From positions 558,001 through 622,000 of the forward strand of contig NZ_CP014513.1 in assembly GCF_001577365.1 (NCBI RefSeq): a stretch of DNA of 64,000 nucleotides, given 5' to 3'. Numbering within the stretch: the stretch's first letter is position 1; the number at the start of each line of letters is the position of its first letter. Shown here one piece after another: positions 51,875 through 60,650 of the stretch. The DNA comes from Frondihabitans sp. PAMC 28766. Its GTDB lineage: Bacteria; Actinomycetota; Actinomycetes; Actinomycetales; Microbacteriaceae. A program made the translations under genes and the position numbers. The notes beneath the pieces are model-generated. The model had not been told where the DNA came from. It was given only the letters and a program-made list of their open reading frames with translations, and did no database searches.

Positions 51875-54458
51875 GTGAGACCCTCCCGCAGAACAAGATC
51901 CCTCGCTGCGATCGCGATCGCCACGGCGGCCGTCGCCTCGCTCGGCATCGCCAACAGCGCCACGGGCGCCCCCACGACCGGCTCTGCGGCGTCCGCAGCC
52001 AAGTCAGCGCAGCCCTCCTGGGCCAAGTACGTCGTGGCGCCCACCTCGCGCGACGTCAAGCCCGTCAAGGTCCTGACCTCGACGCCCGGCGTGGCGAATC
52101 CGAAGGGCGCCCTCGGCGGTCACGGCGTCACCACGCTCACCCGCACGAAGCCGGCGACCCCGCCCACCTGGCCGAGCGGCACCACCGCGGTCGGATCATC
52201 CACCGCCGGCAGCAACACCGACAACGGCGTGCCCCGCACCTACTTCGCGGCGAACGCCGTCGACGGCGACACGACGACCTTTTGGAACGATGCAACGATC
52301 GGCGCCTACCCCGACTCGCTGACGCTGACGTCGCCGACGGCAGTCGACCTGCCGGGCGTCACCCTGCTGTCGAACAGCGACGGTGTGCCCCAGGACTACA
52401 CGGTCGACGCGCTGGTGGCCGGATCCTGGTCGACCGTCGCCACCGTCACGGGCAACACCGACCTGCAGCACGCGGTCACGTTCGCCTCACCCGTCACGAC
52501 CACCTCGATCAGGATCACGGTGACGAAAGACCAGTCGACGGGCAAGGGCGAGTACACGCGCATCGCCGAGGTCTACCCCGGCATCGTGCCGGCCGCCCAG
52601 GTGCCGAGCATCACACTCGACTTCGGCAAGGTCGTCGCGGGCTATCCCGAGATCCAGTTCGCCGGCGCCTCGGCCGGGCACCCCGGCATCAGAGTCGCGA
52701 CGAGCGAGACGAAGCAGTACCTCACCGAGATCTCCGACTTCACCCGGTCGGACAACGGCGACACGATCACCCCCGGCACCGACCAGATCGCCGTGCCGAC
52801 CGGCAAGTCGACCTGGAAGGACACGCACGGCTGCACCGACGGCACGAAGGTGTGCTCGGACGGCCTGCACGGCTTCCGCTACCTCAAGATCAGCCTGGAC
52901 GCCCTCGCGTCCGACGCCCCCGACACTCAGGCGTTCGGCACGGTCAAGATCAGCGGCGTCTCGCTCGACTTCACGCCCTACCTCGGCACCGTGTCGAGCT
53001 ACAAGGGCAACTTCGAGTCGTCGGACGCGACGCTGAACCAGTACTGGTACGACGCCTCGTACACGAACGAGCTCATCACCGACACCTTCCGCAGCGACGA
53101 TGTCGACCCGCGCGGCGCCGACTCGCCGACGCTCGACGGCAAAGTCGTGCTGACCGACGGCGCCAAGCGCGACCGGGACCCGTACGTCGGCGACATCGCC
53201 GTCTCGGGCCGCACCGACTACCTCACGCACGCCGACGACGCTGCGGCCTCGAACGTTCTCGCCGACCTCGCCGATCACCAGCGCTCGGACGGCTGGATCC
53301 CGCCGGCATCCATCAACGACTACACGCTGCCACTGTTCGACTACCCGATGTACTGGGTCACGGCGAGCTGGGACTACGAGCTCTACAGCGGCGACTCGGC
53401 CTACGGCACCAAGTACTACCCCAACCTCGTCAAGCTGATGAACGACTGGTACCCCTCGGTGACCGATTCGAACGGGCTGCTCTCGAAGGGCCTGAACGGC
53501 ACGTCGGGCTATGGCGACTACGCCTTCCTCGGCCGCACTGGCGAAGTGACGTACTACAACGCCCTCTACGTCGAGGCGCTGAAGGTCGATGGCCACGGCG
53601 ACCGGCCATGCGGCCCAGGCGACCGCCTGGACGAAGCGCGCCGGCCTCGTGTCGAAGGCGATCAACGCGCACCTCTGGGATTCCGACGCGGGCGCCTACA
53701 TCGACTCGGCCACCGGCGACGTGCGGCACGCACAGGACGGCAACGGCTGGGCAGTGCTCGCCGGGGTCGCCAGCCCCGAGCAGGCGTCACGCGCTCTCGG
53801 CTACCTGACCAACAACACGGAGACGCCGTACGGCAACTCCTTCATGGACAACGACACGCTCGTCTCGGACGGGACGAGCCGTGTCTACGCGTTCACGTCG
53901 TATCCCGAGATCCAGGCCCGGTTCTTGACCGGCCAGGCAGACTCGGCCATCGACGAAATCAAGCGGCTCTACGGGGCCATGGCGAACAGTGATCCTGGGA
54001 CGACGTTCTGGGAGGGAATCGGTCAAGGAGGATCGATGTACGAACAGGGATACACCTCAGCCGCGCACGGCTGGTCGACAGGAGTGCTGCCCGCACTGAC
54101 CAACGACCTGCTGGGCGCGACCCCGACCGGAGTCGGCTTCAGCTCGTGGACGGTCGAACCCCACCCGGGCACCGTCACGTGGGCCAAGGGCACGCTGCCG
54201 ACCCCTCAGGGCTCGCTGACCGTGTCGTGGAAGAAGTCCGGTGCCAAGGGCAACGGCTTCTCGCTCGACATGACCGCGCCGAAGGGCACCAGCGGGACGG
54301 TCTCCGTCCCGGCGACAGGCGCGCACCCGGTGGTGCGTCTGGACGGGGCGGTAGTCTACGGGCTCGGGCATCCTGCACACGGTGCGACCGCGGCAGGCGG
54401 CTACGTCAGCATCCCGCGCGTCTCGGGCACGCACACGATCACGGTGGCCGCACGATGA
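51875..54458 (+). CDS. Secreted alpha-L-rhamnosidase-like GH78 enzyme with N-terminal F5/8C domain, frameshifted
   Basis: A secreted enzyme predicted to release L-rhamnose from plant or microbial glycans. The signal peptide is residues 1-32 (Ala-rich, SATGA). A discoidin/F5-8 type C carbohydrate-binding domain follows, about residues 105-230 (NAVDGDTTTFWNDATIGAYP). After a beta-sandwich (ITLDFGKVVAGYPEIQF) comes the six-hairpin catalytic barrel, with DGAKRDRDPYVGDIAVSG and DDHQRSDGWIPP-type acid region, and FWEGIGQGGSMYEQGYTSAA with the candidate base. The frame shifts at the GG near 53583; removing one base rejoins MATATGHAAQATAWTKRAGL and gives 860 residues. Start is GTG 51875. The stop overlaps the next gene by four bases. 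Confidence 0.85.
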
Positions 54459-57277
54459 GCCGGCGCAGGAGGCGAGTCGTGGGCACGGCCGTCATCGCCT
54501 CGGTCGCTCTCGGAGTCTCGATATGCGGCGCCGGGGCGGCTCAGGCCGCGCCGAATGCCGCCACGCCGTCGGCCGCGGCGACCGCGGCGACCAGCCCGTT
54601 CGCAGCGGATCGCGCGGCCGCGCAGAAGTACAACTACTCGCCGGCCAGCCGCACGGTGCGGCCGACTGCAATCACCCGGACGACGGGCCAGGTCGCCGGC
54701 GGCACGGCGATCCTGCACGGCGGCGCCGCGACGCTTCAGGGCGCAGGATCATCGATCACACTCGACTTCGGCAAGGAGGTGGGCGGCCTCGCGACGATCC
54801 ACTTCGCGAAGGGAAGCGCTGCGGATCAGCAGCTCGGGGTCGCGTTCAGCGAGTCGAACCAGTACATCGGCGAGAACAGCGACTCGAGCAACGGCGGATC
54901 GGGCTCGGACGGGTCGCTGACCGCGGCCGTCGCGCCTGGCGGGTCGTGGACCGTGCCGCAGGCGTCGCTGCGCGGCGGGTTCCGCTACCTGACGCTCTTC
55001 TCGAAGACCGGCGGCCCGATCGGCCTGCAGAACGTCAGCGTCTCGATCAGCTTCGACCCGACGGCGACCGACCTGCGGAGCTACGACAACTACTTCACAT
55101 CGAACGACAAGCTGCTCAACCGCATCTGGTACGCCGGCGCCTACACGGTGCAGACGAACGTCATCGCCCCGACCACCGGCCGCGTGTGGGGGCCACCCGC
55201 GAGCGGCTGGGACAACAGCGGCACGGTCGGCGTCGGCACCAGCGTGCTCGTCGACGGCGCCAAGCGCGACCGCACGGTCTGGCCCGGCGACCTCGGCGTC
55301 TCGGTGCCGACGGAGTACGCCTCGCTCGGCGACCTGACCCCGACACGCAATGCCCTGACGACGCTCTTCAACAACCAGCAGGCCTCGGGCGAGCTGCCGT
55401 TCGCCGGCCCCGAGGTGAACGCGTTCGGTTCGGACACATATCACCTGTGGACGCTGCTGGGCACGGCCAACTACTACCAGTACAGCCACGACGGGGTGTG
55501 GTTGCAGAGCGAATGGTCGAAGTACAAGAAGGCCGTCGCGTTCTCGCTCGCGAAGGTCGACTCGACCGGCCTGATGAACGTCACCGGCACGAACGACTGG
55601 GCCCGGGCAGGTCAGGGCGGCGACAACGTCGAGGCGAACGCACTGCTGTACGAGACGCTGATGACCGGCGCGCAGATGGCCACGGTCGAGAAGGATCCGG
55701 CTCTCGCCAAGTCGTGGCGCGCCTCGGCCGCCTCGATCAAGAGCGCGGTCAACACGCAGCTCTGGGACGCGTCGGCCGGGCAGTACCGCGACAACCCCAC
55801 GAGCGACCTGCACCCGCAGGACGGCAACTCGCTGGCCGTCTGGTACGGGCTCGCCTCGGCGGCCCGCGCCTCGCAGGTCAGTGCGGCTCTGACACAGAAC
55901 TGGAACCAGTACGGCGCCACCACACCCGAGAACGGCGGCCAGATCTCGACCTTCCCGGGCTCGATGGAGGTGCAGGCGCACCTGGCCGCCGGCGACACCA
56001 CGCAGGCGCTCGACCTGATCCGCACCGAGTGGGGCTACATGCTCGACTCGCCTCTCGGCACGGGCTCGACTTTCTGGGAGGGATACCTCGCCAACGGCCA
56101 GTTCGGCTACGGCGGCGCCTACATGAGCAACTCGCACGGCTGGGCGACAGGGCCGACCTCGGCGCTGACTTTCGACGTGCTCGGCATCCACCCGACCACG
56201 CTCACGGGCGCGTACGACATCGTGCCCCAGACCGGCGACCTCAAGAACGCCTCCGGGTCGCTCAAGACGCCGCTCGGCGACATCGAGGTGGCATGGAAGC
56301 ACGACCAGGCCGCGAAGACCTTCACCGAGCAGCTCGACGCCCCCGTGGCGGCGGTCGGCCAGGTGAAGGTCCCGACCTACGGCGCCTCCACCGTGGTCAC
56401 GGTGAACGGCAAGCGGGTCTGGAACGGCACCACCGGCTTCGCGTACGGCGCCCACGTCGAGGGCGGCTACGTCGTGCTCACCGGGGTGCCCGCTCACGCG
56501 AACCTCTCGTCGCAGGCTCTGTCGGCCGTGCCGACCGCACTCACGGCGCGGCTCACCTCGACCGTCACCGACCCGGTGCTGCCGGGCTCGACGGTGACGA
56601 TCCCGGTGACCGTCGGGGCGACCGGCGCCAAGGTCGTCACGGGGTCGGTGACCGCGAAGGTCCCCGCCGGGTGGTCGGCTCCTGCCGTGCCCTTCAGCAT
56701 CGACACTCGTGGCGGCGCGGCCCAGACGGTCGTGAAGGTCGCGGTGACGGCCCCGAAGACAGGATCCGGCGGCTCGCTGAGCATCCCGATCACGGTCTCG
56801 TCGAGCACCGGGTCGGGCGCCGCATCGGTGAAGACGAAGGCGTCGCTCCTCACCTTCGGCGCGTGGGCACCCGGTGTCACCGCGACGGCGTCGAGCACGG
56901 CGGGCGCCAACGAGTACGAAGGCCAGCCGCGCACCTACGACGCCGGCAACGCGGTCGACGGCGACCTCGCCACGTTCTGGAACGACGCCACCCCCGGCGA
57001 CTTCCCCGACACGCTCACTGTGACGCCGGCGGCCCCCACGACGCTCGAGGGCGTCGGCTTCGCCTCGATCGTCGACGGAGTGCCGACCGACTTCGTGGTG
57101 CAGACCACGACCGACGGCAGCACGTGGTCGACCCAGGCGACGGTGACCGGCAACACGGCGCTCGCCCGCTGGATCCCGTTCGACGCCCCGGTGACGGCGA
57201 CGGGGGTGCGCGTGGTCGTGTCGGCGTCGCAGACGCAGAACGGCAACTACTCGCGGATCGCCGAGCTGACGCCGTGA
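54455..57277 (+). CDS. Secreted alpha-L-rhamnosidase-like GH78 enzyme with C-terminal F5/8C domain
   Basis: A 940-residue secreted glycosidase, paralogous to its upstream neighbour. The signal peptide is residues 1-32 (basic SRRRRR, then hydrophobic to AAQAA). A beta-sandwich (SITLDFGKEVGGLATIHFAK) precedes the six-hairpin barrel, with LVDGAKRDRTVWPGDLGVSV at the acid region and STFWEGYLANGQFGYGGAYM at the base region. Then come a C-terminal rhamnosidase beta domain, an NEW3-like beta domain (PGSTVTIPVTVGATG) and an F5/8 type C domain (NAVDGDLATFWNDATPGDFP). The ATG at 54455 overlaps the upstream stop. Both enzymes probably act together on a rhamnose-rich polymer; linkage is unknown. Confidence 0.86.
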   Translation: MSRRRRRVVGTAVIASVALGVSICGAGAAQAAPNAATPSAAATAATSPFAADRAAAQKYNYSPASRTVRPTAITRTTGQVAGGTAILHGGAATLQGAGSSITLDFGKEVGGLATIHFAKGSAADQQLGVAFSESNQYIGENSDSSNGGSGSDGSLTAAVAPGGSWTVPQASLRGGFRYLTLFSKTGGPIGLQNVSVSISFDPTATDLRSYDNYFTSNDKLLNRIWYAGAYTVQTNVIAPTTGRVWGPPASGWDNSGTVGVGTSVLVDGAKRDRTVWPGDLGVSVPTEYASLGDLTPTRNALTTLFNNQQASGELPFAGPEVNAFGSDTYHLWTLLGTANYYQYSHDGVWLQSEWSKYKKAVAFSLAKVDSTGLMNVTGTNDWARAGQGGDNVEANALLYETLMTGAQMATVEKDPALAKSWRASAASIKSAVNTQLWDASAGQYRDNPTSDLHPQDGNSLAVWYGLASAARASQVSAALTQNWNQYGATTPENGGQISTFPGSMEVQAHLAAGDTTQALDLIRTEWGYMLDSPLGTGSTFWEGYLANGQFGYGGAYMSNSHGWATGPTSALTFDVLGIHPTTLTGAYDIVPQTGDLKNASGSLKTPLGDIEVAWKHDQAAKTFTEQLDAPVAAVGQVKVPTYGASTVVTVNGKRVWNGTTGFAYGAHVEGGYVVLTGVPAHANLSSQALSAVPTALTARLTSTVTDPVLPGSTVTIPVTVGATGAKVVTGSVTAKVPAGWSAPAVPFSIDTRGGAAQTVVKVAVTAPKTGSGGSLSIPITVSSSTGSGAASVKTKASLLTFGAWAPGVTATASSTAGANEYEGQPRTYDAGNAVDGDLATFWNDATPGDFPDTLTVTPAAPTTLEGVGFASIVDGVPTDFVVQTTTDGSTWSTQATVTGNTALARWIPFDAPVTATGVRVVVSASQTQNGNYSRIAELTP

Positions 57278-57292
57278 CGCTGTGACGCCGTA

Positions 57293-57328
57293 GCGCAGCA
57301 GCGCAGCAGCGCAGCAGCGCAGCAGCGC
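57293..57328. repeat. 8-bp tandem repeat after the rhamnosidase operon
   Basis: Four and a half copies of GCGCAGCA run from 57293 to 57328 in the 131-base gap between the rhamnosidase stop and the gene at 57409. It is non-coding. Its role is unknown. Confidence 0.85.
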
Positions 57329-57408
57329 TCGTCGCCGAGACGGCTGCTGCGCCCTGGGCACCCGAAGCCTTCGCGCTCCGGGTGCCGTCGCGCGCCTAGG
57401 CTCGACGC

Positions 57409-57771
57409 ATGACCGCACTCGACGAGATCCGCCTCGCCGAAGCGCGCAGGATGCTGGGGCTCGGCTCGGCCGACGACCTCGGCACGCAGGCGGCCGGCTG
57501 GCTCGAGCGGGGCGTGCGATCGCCGAGCCTCGAACTGCTCGCGGCCGCCCCCGACCCGACGCCCGACGAGGCGCTGCGCCTCCTCCGGGCCGCCGCCGTC
57601 GAACTCGACCTCACGTTCGCGACCGCGCAGGCGGCCCGCGCGCACTACGTGCAGCAGAACCTCGCCACGCTCACCACGGCCCAGGGCGTCGCCGGCATCG
57701 CCGACGTCTCGAATGGCATGACCGACGCCTTCGAGGCGCGGCTGCGCCGCCTCTTCCGTCGCCGTCGCTAG
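57409..57771 (+). CDS. Small helical protein of unknown function
   Basis: A 120-residue cytoplasmic protein, all-helical in appearance and acidic in the first half (LDEIRLAEARRMLGLGSADD), ending with a strongly basic tail (RLRRLFRRRR). No signal, membrane segment or known family is recognised. The ATG at 57409 is the first plausible start. It is transcribed toward the flavin reductase gene, and a family C palindrome lies between the two stops. Confidence 0.6.
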   Translation: MTALDEIRLAEARRMLGLGSADDLGTQAAGWLERGVRSPSLELLAAAPDPTPDEALRLLRAAAVELDLTFATAQAARAHYVQQNLATLTTAQGVAGIADVSNGMTDAFEARLRRLFRRRR

Positions 57772-57785
57772 CGCGAGACCCAGGG

Positions 57786-57831
57786 TTTCGGCCGTGGTCC
57801 CAGCGCCGCGGCGCTGGGACGTCGGCCGAAA
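57786..57831. repeat. Dispersed palindrome, family C, copy 2
   Basis: A 46-base palindrome centred between 57808 and 57809 with two mismatched pairs. Its core GGTCCCAGCGCCG and complement match copy 1 at 30321-30360, and both are followed by an AGAC...GGGGTG stretch. It lies between convergent stops at 57771 and 57859, so it may terminate both transcripts. Confidence 0.85.
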
Positions 57832-57858
57832 GACGGGGTGCAGCCGCGGGAAGGGCGG

Positions 57859-58650
57859 CTAGGGGCCGCCGAAGCGCTCGGTGCGGATCGCAGCCGGGGC
57901 GTGACCCCGCGCGAGCAGCAGCCCGGTGACCGAGGCGACGAAGGCATTGGGGCCGCAGACGAAGACGGTGGGCGACAGCCCCGGATCCTGCACCAGGCTC
58001 TCGAGGTCGGCGGCGGCGATGCGGCCTGGCGAACGGGACCAGCCCGGTGGGGTCGTGCGCGTGTAGACCGTGTCGACCGCGATGCCGGGCAGCTCGGCGA
58101 GCGCGGTCAGCTCGGCGCCGAAGTAGAGCGCCTCAGGCGAGCGCACCGAGTAGAGCAGCCTGAAGTCGGCGGTGCTGCCGCCGGCGACGCGCGCCCGCAG
58201 CATGGCGACGAGAGGCGCGACCCCAGAGCCGCCGCCGATGAGCTGCACCGACCCGCCGTCGCCGTCGCGCCACACGAACCAGCCGCCGACTGGGCCCCGG
58301 ATCTCGACGGGGTCGCCCGGCTCGATGCCCTCGACCAGATAGGGCGAGACCTCGCCCTCGGGCATCTCCTCGACCGTGATCTCGATCTCGCCCGCGCCGA
58401 GAGGTCGACCGAAGGGGCCCGCCTGCGGGGTGGCCGACAGCGAGTACGAGCGCACCGCCTGGTAGCCGTCGTCCGCGGTCAGACGCACGTCGACGTGCTG
58501 ACCCGCGACGACTGCCTCACCCGCGGCGGCCGGCGCACCGAGACCGGAAGCCGGTGCGCCGAGCCCGTCGACCCGCAGCCGCACGCTGCGCGCCGTCGCC
58601 GTCTCGCGCCGCACGGCGACGCACACGCCCGAGCGCCACTCGCTCGTCAC
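57859..58650 (-). CDS. Flavin-dependent ferredoxin reductase-type oxidoreductase
   Basis: A 263-residue reductase of the ferredoxin-NADP reductase fold. The FAD-binding barrel has GQHVDVRLTADDGYQAVRSY followed by SYSLSATP (RxYS motif). The NAD(P) half has SVQLIGGGSGVAPLVAMLRA, LLYSVRSPEALYFGAEL and TVFVCGPNAFVASVTGLLLA. There is no iron-sulfur domain. The GTG at 58650 overlaps the stop of the molybdopterin oxidoreductase by four bases, so it is probably that enzyme's electron partner, taking the place of the membrane heme protein YedZ/MsrQ. Confidence 0.88.
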   Translation of the reverse strand: MTSEWRSGVCVAVRRETATARSVRLRVDGLGAPASGLGAPAAAGEAVVAGQHVDVRLTADDGYQAVRSYSLSATPQAGPFGRPLGAGEIEITVEEMPEGEVSPYLVEGIEPGDPVEIRGPVGGWFVWRDGDGGSVQLIGGGSGVAPLVAMLRARVAGGSTADFRLLYSVRSPEALYFGAELTALAELPGIAVDTVYTRTTPPGWSRSPGRIAAADLESLVQDPGLSPTVFVCGPNAFVASVTGLLLARGHAPAAIRTERFGGP

Positions 58651-59225
58651 GCGTAGCGCTCCTCCTTCCACGGGTCGCCGTGGTTGTGATAGCCGTAGTT
58701 CTCCCAGAAGCCGGGCCGGTCGGTGGCCATCGTCTGGATGCCCTGCAGCCACTTGGCGCTCTTCCAGAAGTAGAGGTGCGGCACGAACAGACGGGCCGGG
58801 CCACCGTGCTCGCTCGCCAGCGGCGCCCCCTCGAAGGTGTGCACGACCCAGGCCTTGCCGCCGAGCAGGTCGTCGAGCGGCAGGTTGGTGGTGTAGCCGC
58901 CGTAGCTGCGGGCCATGGCGTACCGATGCTCGGTGACCAGCCCTTCGAAGAGCGTGTCGACCGAGACGCCCCGCCAGTGCGTGCCGAGCTTCGACCAACT
59001 CGTGACGCAGTGGATGTCGGTCTCGATGTCGCTCTGCGGCAGCGCCATGAAGTCACCCCACGACCAGGATCGCTGGCCGTGCTCGGTCGCCAGCTGCAAC
59101 TCCCAGACCTTGATGTTCGGGTCGGGGCCGGCCGAGAGCACGGGGAAGCCCTTCTCGAGGTACTGCCCCGGCGGCAGCGCAGGATCGGCGCGGCGACGGC
59201 TGGCGAAACCGGTGAATCCGACCAT
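58647..59225 (-). CDS. Sulfite oxidase-like molybdopterin oxidoreductase
   Basis: A 192-residue single-domain molybdenum enzyme of the SUOX/YedY fold. The molybdenum-ligating cysteine is in TDIHCVTSWSKLGTHWRGVS. VHTFEGAPLASEHGGPARLF and VPHLYFWKSAKWLQGIQTM are the conserved pterin-binding stretches. No Tat or Sec signal is visible, unlike periplasmic MsrP/YedY, so it appears cytoplasmic. The ATG at 59225 follows AGGAGG. It is the first gene of a two-gene operon with the flavin reductase. Its natural substrate is unknown; sulfoxide or N-hydroxy compounds are possible. Confidence 0.88.
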   Translation of the reverse strand: MVGFTGFASRRRADPALPPGQYLEKGFPVLSAGPDPNIKVWELQLATEHGQRSWSWGDFMALPQSDIETDIHCVTSWSKLGTHWRGVSVDTLFEGLVTEHRYAMARSYGGYTTNLPLDDLLGGKAWVVHTFEGAPLASEHGGPARLFVPHLYFWKSAKWLQGIQTMATDRPGFWENYGYHNHGDPWKEERYA

Positions 59226-59332
59226 CAGAACCTCCTTGCCGGGGCGAGCTGAGCGCACGGAACGGTGCCGTGCAATCGTCGCAGAATGCACGCCCCAGCG
59301 GAACGCCCAGGAAATGATGAATACTTCTAGGC

Positions 59333-60580
59333 GTGTTGGACAGCAGCCCGGGGGTCGTGACGACTGCCGTCGTCGACCCCGCGCGATCGACGTCCCGCCT
59401 CCTGACGGCTGCACAGCGGCTGCCGTGGTGGGGTTCGGTGCTCGTCATCTACGGCCTGTCGCGGGTGTTCTCGACGATCCTGCTGTTCGGCATGTACCGC
59501 ATCGCCGCGATGAACCCGGGCCGGTGGGCCAACGGCTACATCGACGAGGGCTCGACCAAGGGCTTCGTCGGGTTCCTCAACGTGTGGGACGCCCGCTTCT
59601 ACACGCAGGTCGCCGAGCACGGCTACCCGACCACCCTCGCGATGACGTCGTCGGGCGTCGTCGAGAAGAACGCGTGGGCCTTCCTGCCCGCCTTCCCGTG
59701 GACCGTCCGGATCCTCGCTCAGCTGACCGGATGGGAGACGGGGTTCGTCGCCGTCGGCGTGGCCACGGTCTTCGGGGCCCTCGCCGCCCTCATGCTCTAC
59801 CGCTTCCTCCGACTGCGGGTCGGCGAGCTCAGCGCCCTGTGGGGCACCACGTTCTTCTGCTTCGGCGCGATGGCCTTCCTGCTGGAGGTCGGCTATGCCG
59901 AGAGCATGGTCCTCTTCCTGCTCTTCGCAGGGCTGCTGGCGATCATGGAGCGCCGCTACGTCCTGCTGACGGTCTGCGGCGTCGCCGCGTCGTTCACGAA
60001 GCCGGGCGCGCTGGCCCTGGCGCTCGCACTCGGGATCGTCGTCGTGCAGCGCTACTGGAAGGACCGCGACGACTTCCCCAAGGCCGAGCGGGTCCAGGCG
60101 GTCGTCGCCGGCCTCGTCGTCGCCGCCGCCGGCTTCGCCTGGCCGCTGATCGCCGCGGCGGCCACCGGCCACCCGGGCGCCTACCTCCAGACCGAGATGG
60201 TGTGGTGGCACGACGTGCTGGGCTACACGCCCAAGTTCATCCCGCTCGAGCCGTGGTTCTTGATGGCGGTGCGGTATCTCGGCTACGCGGGGATCCTGGT
60301 GGTGCTCGCCATCGTCGTGCTGTTCGTCTGGGGAATGCGCAAGCCGTCGCTGCGAAGGCTCGGCATCGAGACCCGCGCCTTCGTCATCGCGTACGCGCTC
60401 TATCTGTTCGCGGTGTTCCTGCCGCAGGAGAGCATCCCGCGCCTGATCATGCCGCTCGCGCCTCTCGTCGCGGTCGACAGTTTCACGCACCGCCCCATGA
60501 TCCGGCGCCTCGCCCTGTTCTCGGGGATGGCCCTCCAGGTCACCTGCGTCGTGACGCTGTGGCTGGCCGGCCCCCCGTGA
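59333..60580 (+). CDS. Mannosyltransferase-like membrane protein (PIG-V/GT87-like)
   Basis: A 415-residue integral membrane glycosyltransferase-like protein with about ten helices. The N-terminal part has LNVWDARFYTQVAEHGYPTT, where WDARFY resembles the WDxxxY catalytic loop of PIG-V-type mannosyltransferases. Later segments include NAWAFLPAFPWTVRILAQL, LEVGYAESMVLFLLFAGLL, ASFTKPGALALALALG and the YTPKFIPLEPWFLMAVRYLG loop. Such enzymes use polyprenol-phosphate sugars on the outer face. The GTG at 59333 is divergent from the molybdopterin gene. A family B palindrome follows its stop. Donor and acceptor are unknown. Confidence 0.8.
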   Translation: MLDSSPGVVTTAVVDPARSTSRLLTAAQRLPWWGSVLVIYGLSRVFSTILLFGMYRIAAMNPGRWANGYIDEGSTKGFVGFLNVWDARFYTQVAEHGYPTTLAMTSSGVVEKNAWAFLPAFPWTVRILAQLTGWETGFVAVGVATVFGALAALMLYRFLRLRVGELSALWGTTFFCFGAMAFLLEVGYAESMVLFLLFAGLLAIMERRYVLLTVCGVAASFTKPGALALALALGIVVVQRYWKDRDDFPKAERVQAVVAGLVVAAAGFAWPLIAAAATGHPGAYLQTEMVWWHDVLGYTPKFIPLEPWFLMAVRYLGYAGILVVLAIVVLFVWGMRKPSLRRLGIETRAFVIAYALYLFAVFLPQESIPRLIMPLAPLVAVDSFTHRPMIRRLALFSGMALQVTCVVTLWLAGPP

Positions 60581-60600
60581 CCATGCCTCGTCGCCAGGTC

Positions 60601-60650
60601 GTGTCTCTCAGTCGGCCGCAGGCCGCGGTGAATTGAGAGACACGGCCTAG
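60601..60650. repeat. Dispersed palindromic element, family B, copy 3
   Basis: Outer arms GTGTCTCTCA (60601-60610) and TGAGAGACAC (60634-60643) match copy 1 exactly; the inner part is CCGCAGGCCGCGG and the right end is GGCCTAG. It fills the gap between convergent stops at 60580 and 60647, and supplies the TAG stop of the minus-strand gene. Confidence 0.85.

Noticed and set aside
57293..57328. CRISPR-like repeat array
   Set aside because: The 8-base repeats are head-to-tail without spacers, and no cas genes are present anywhere in the window.
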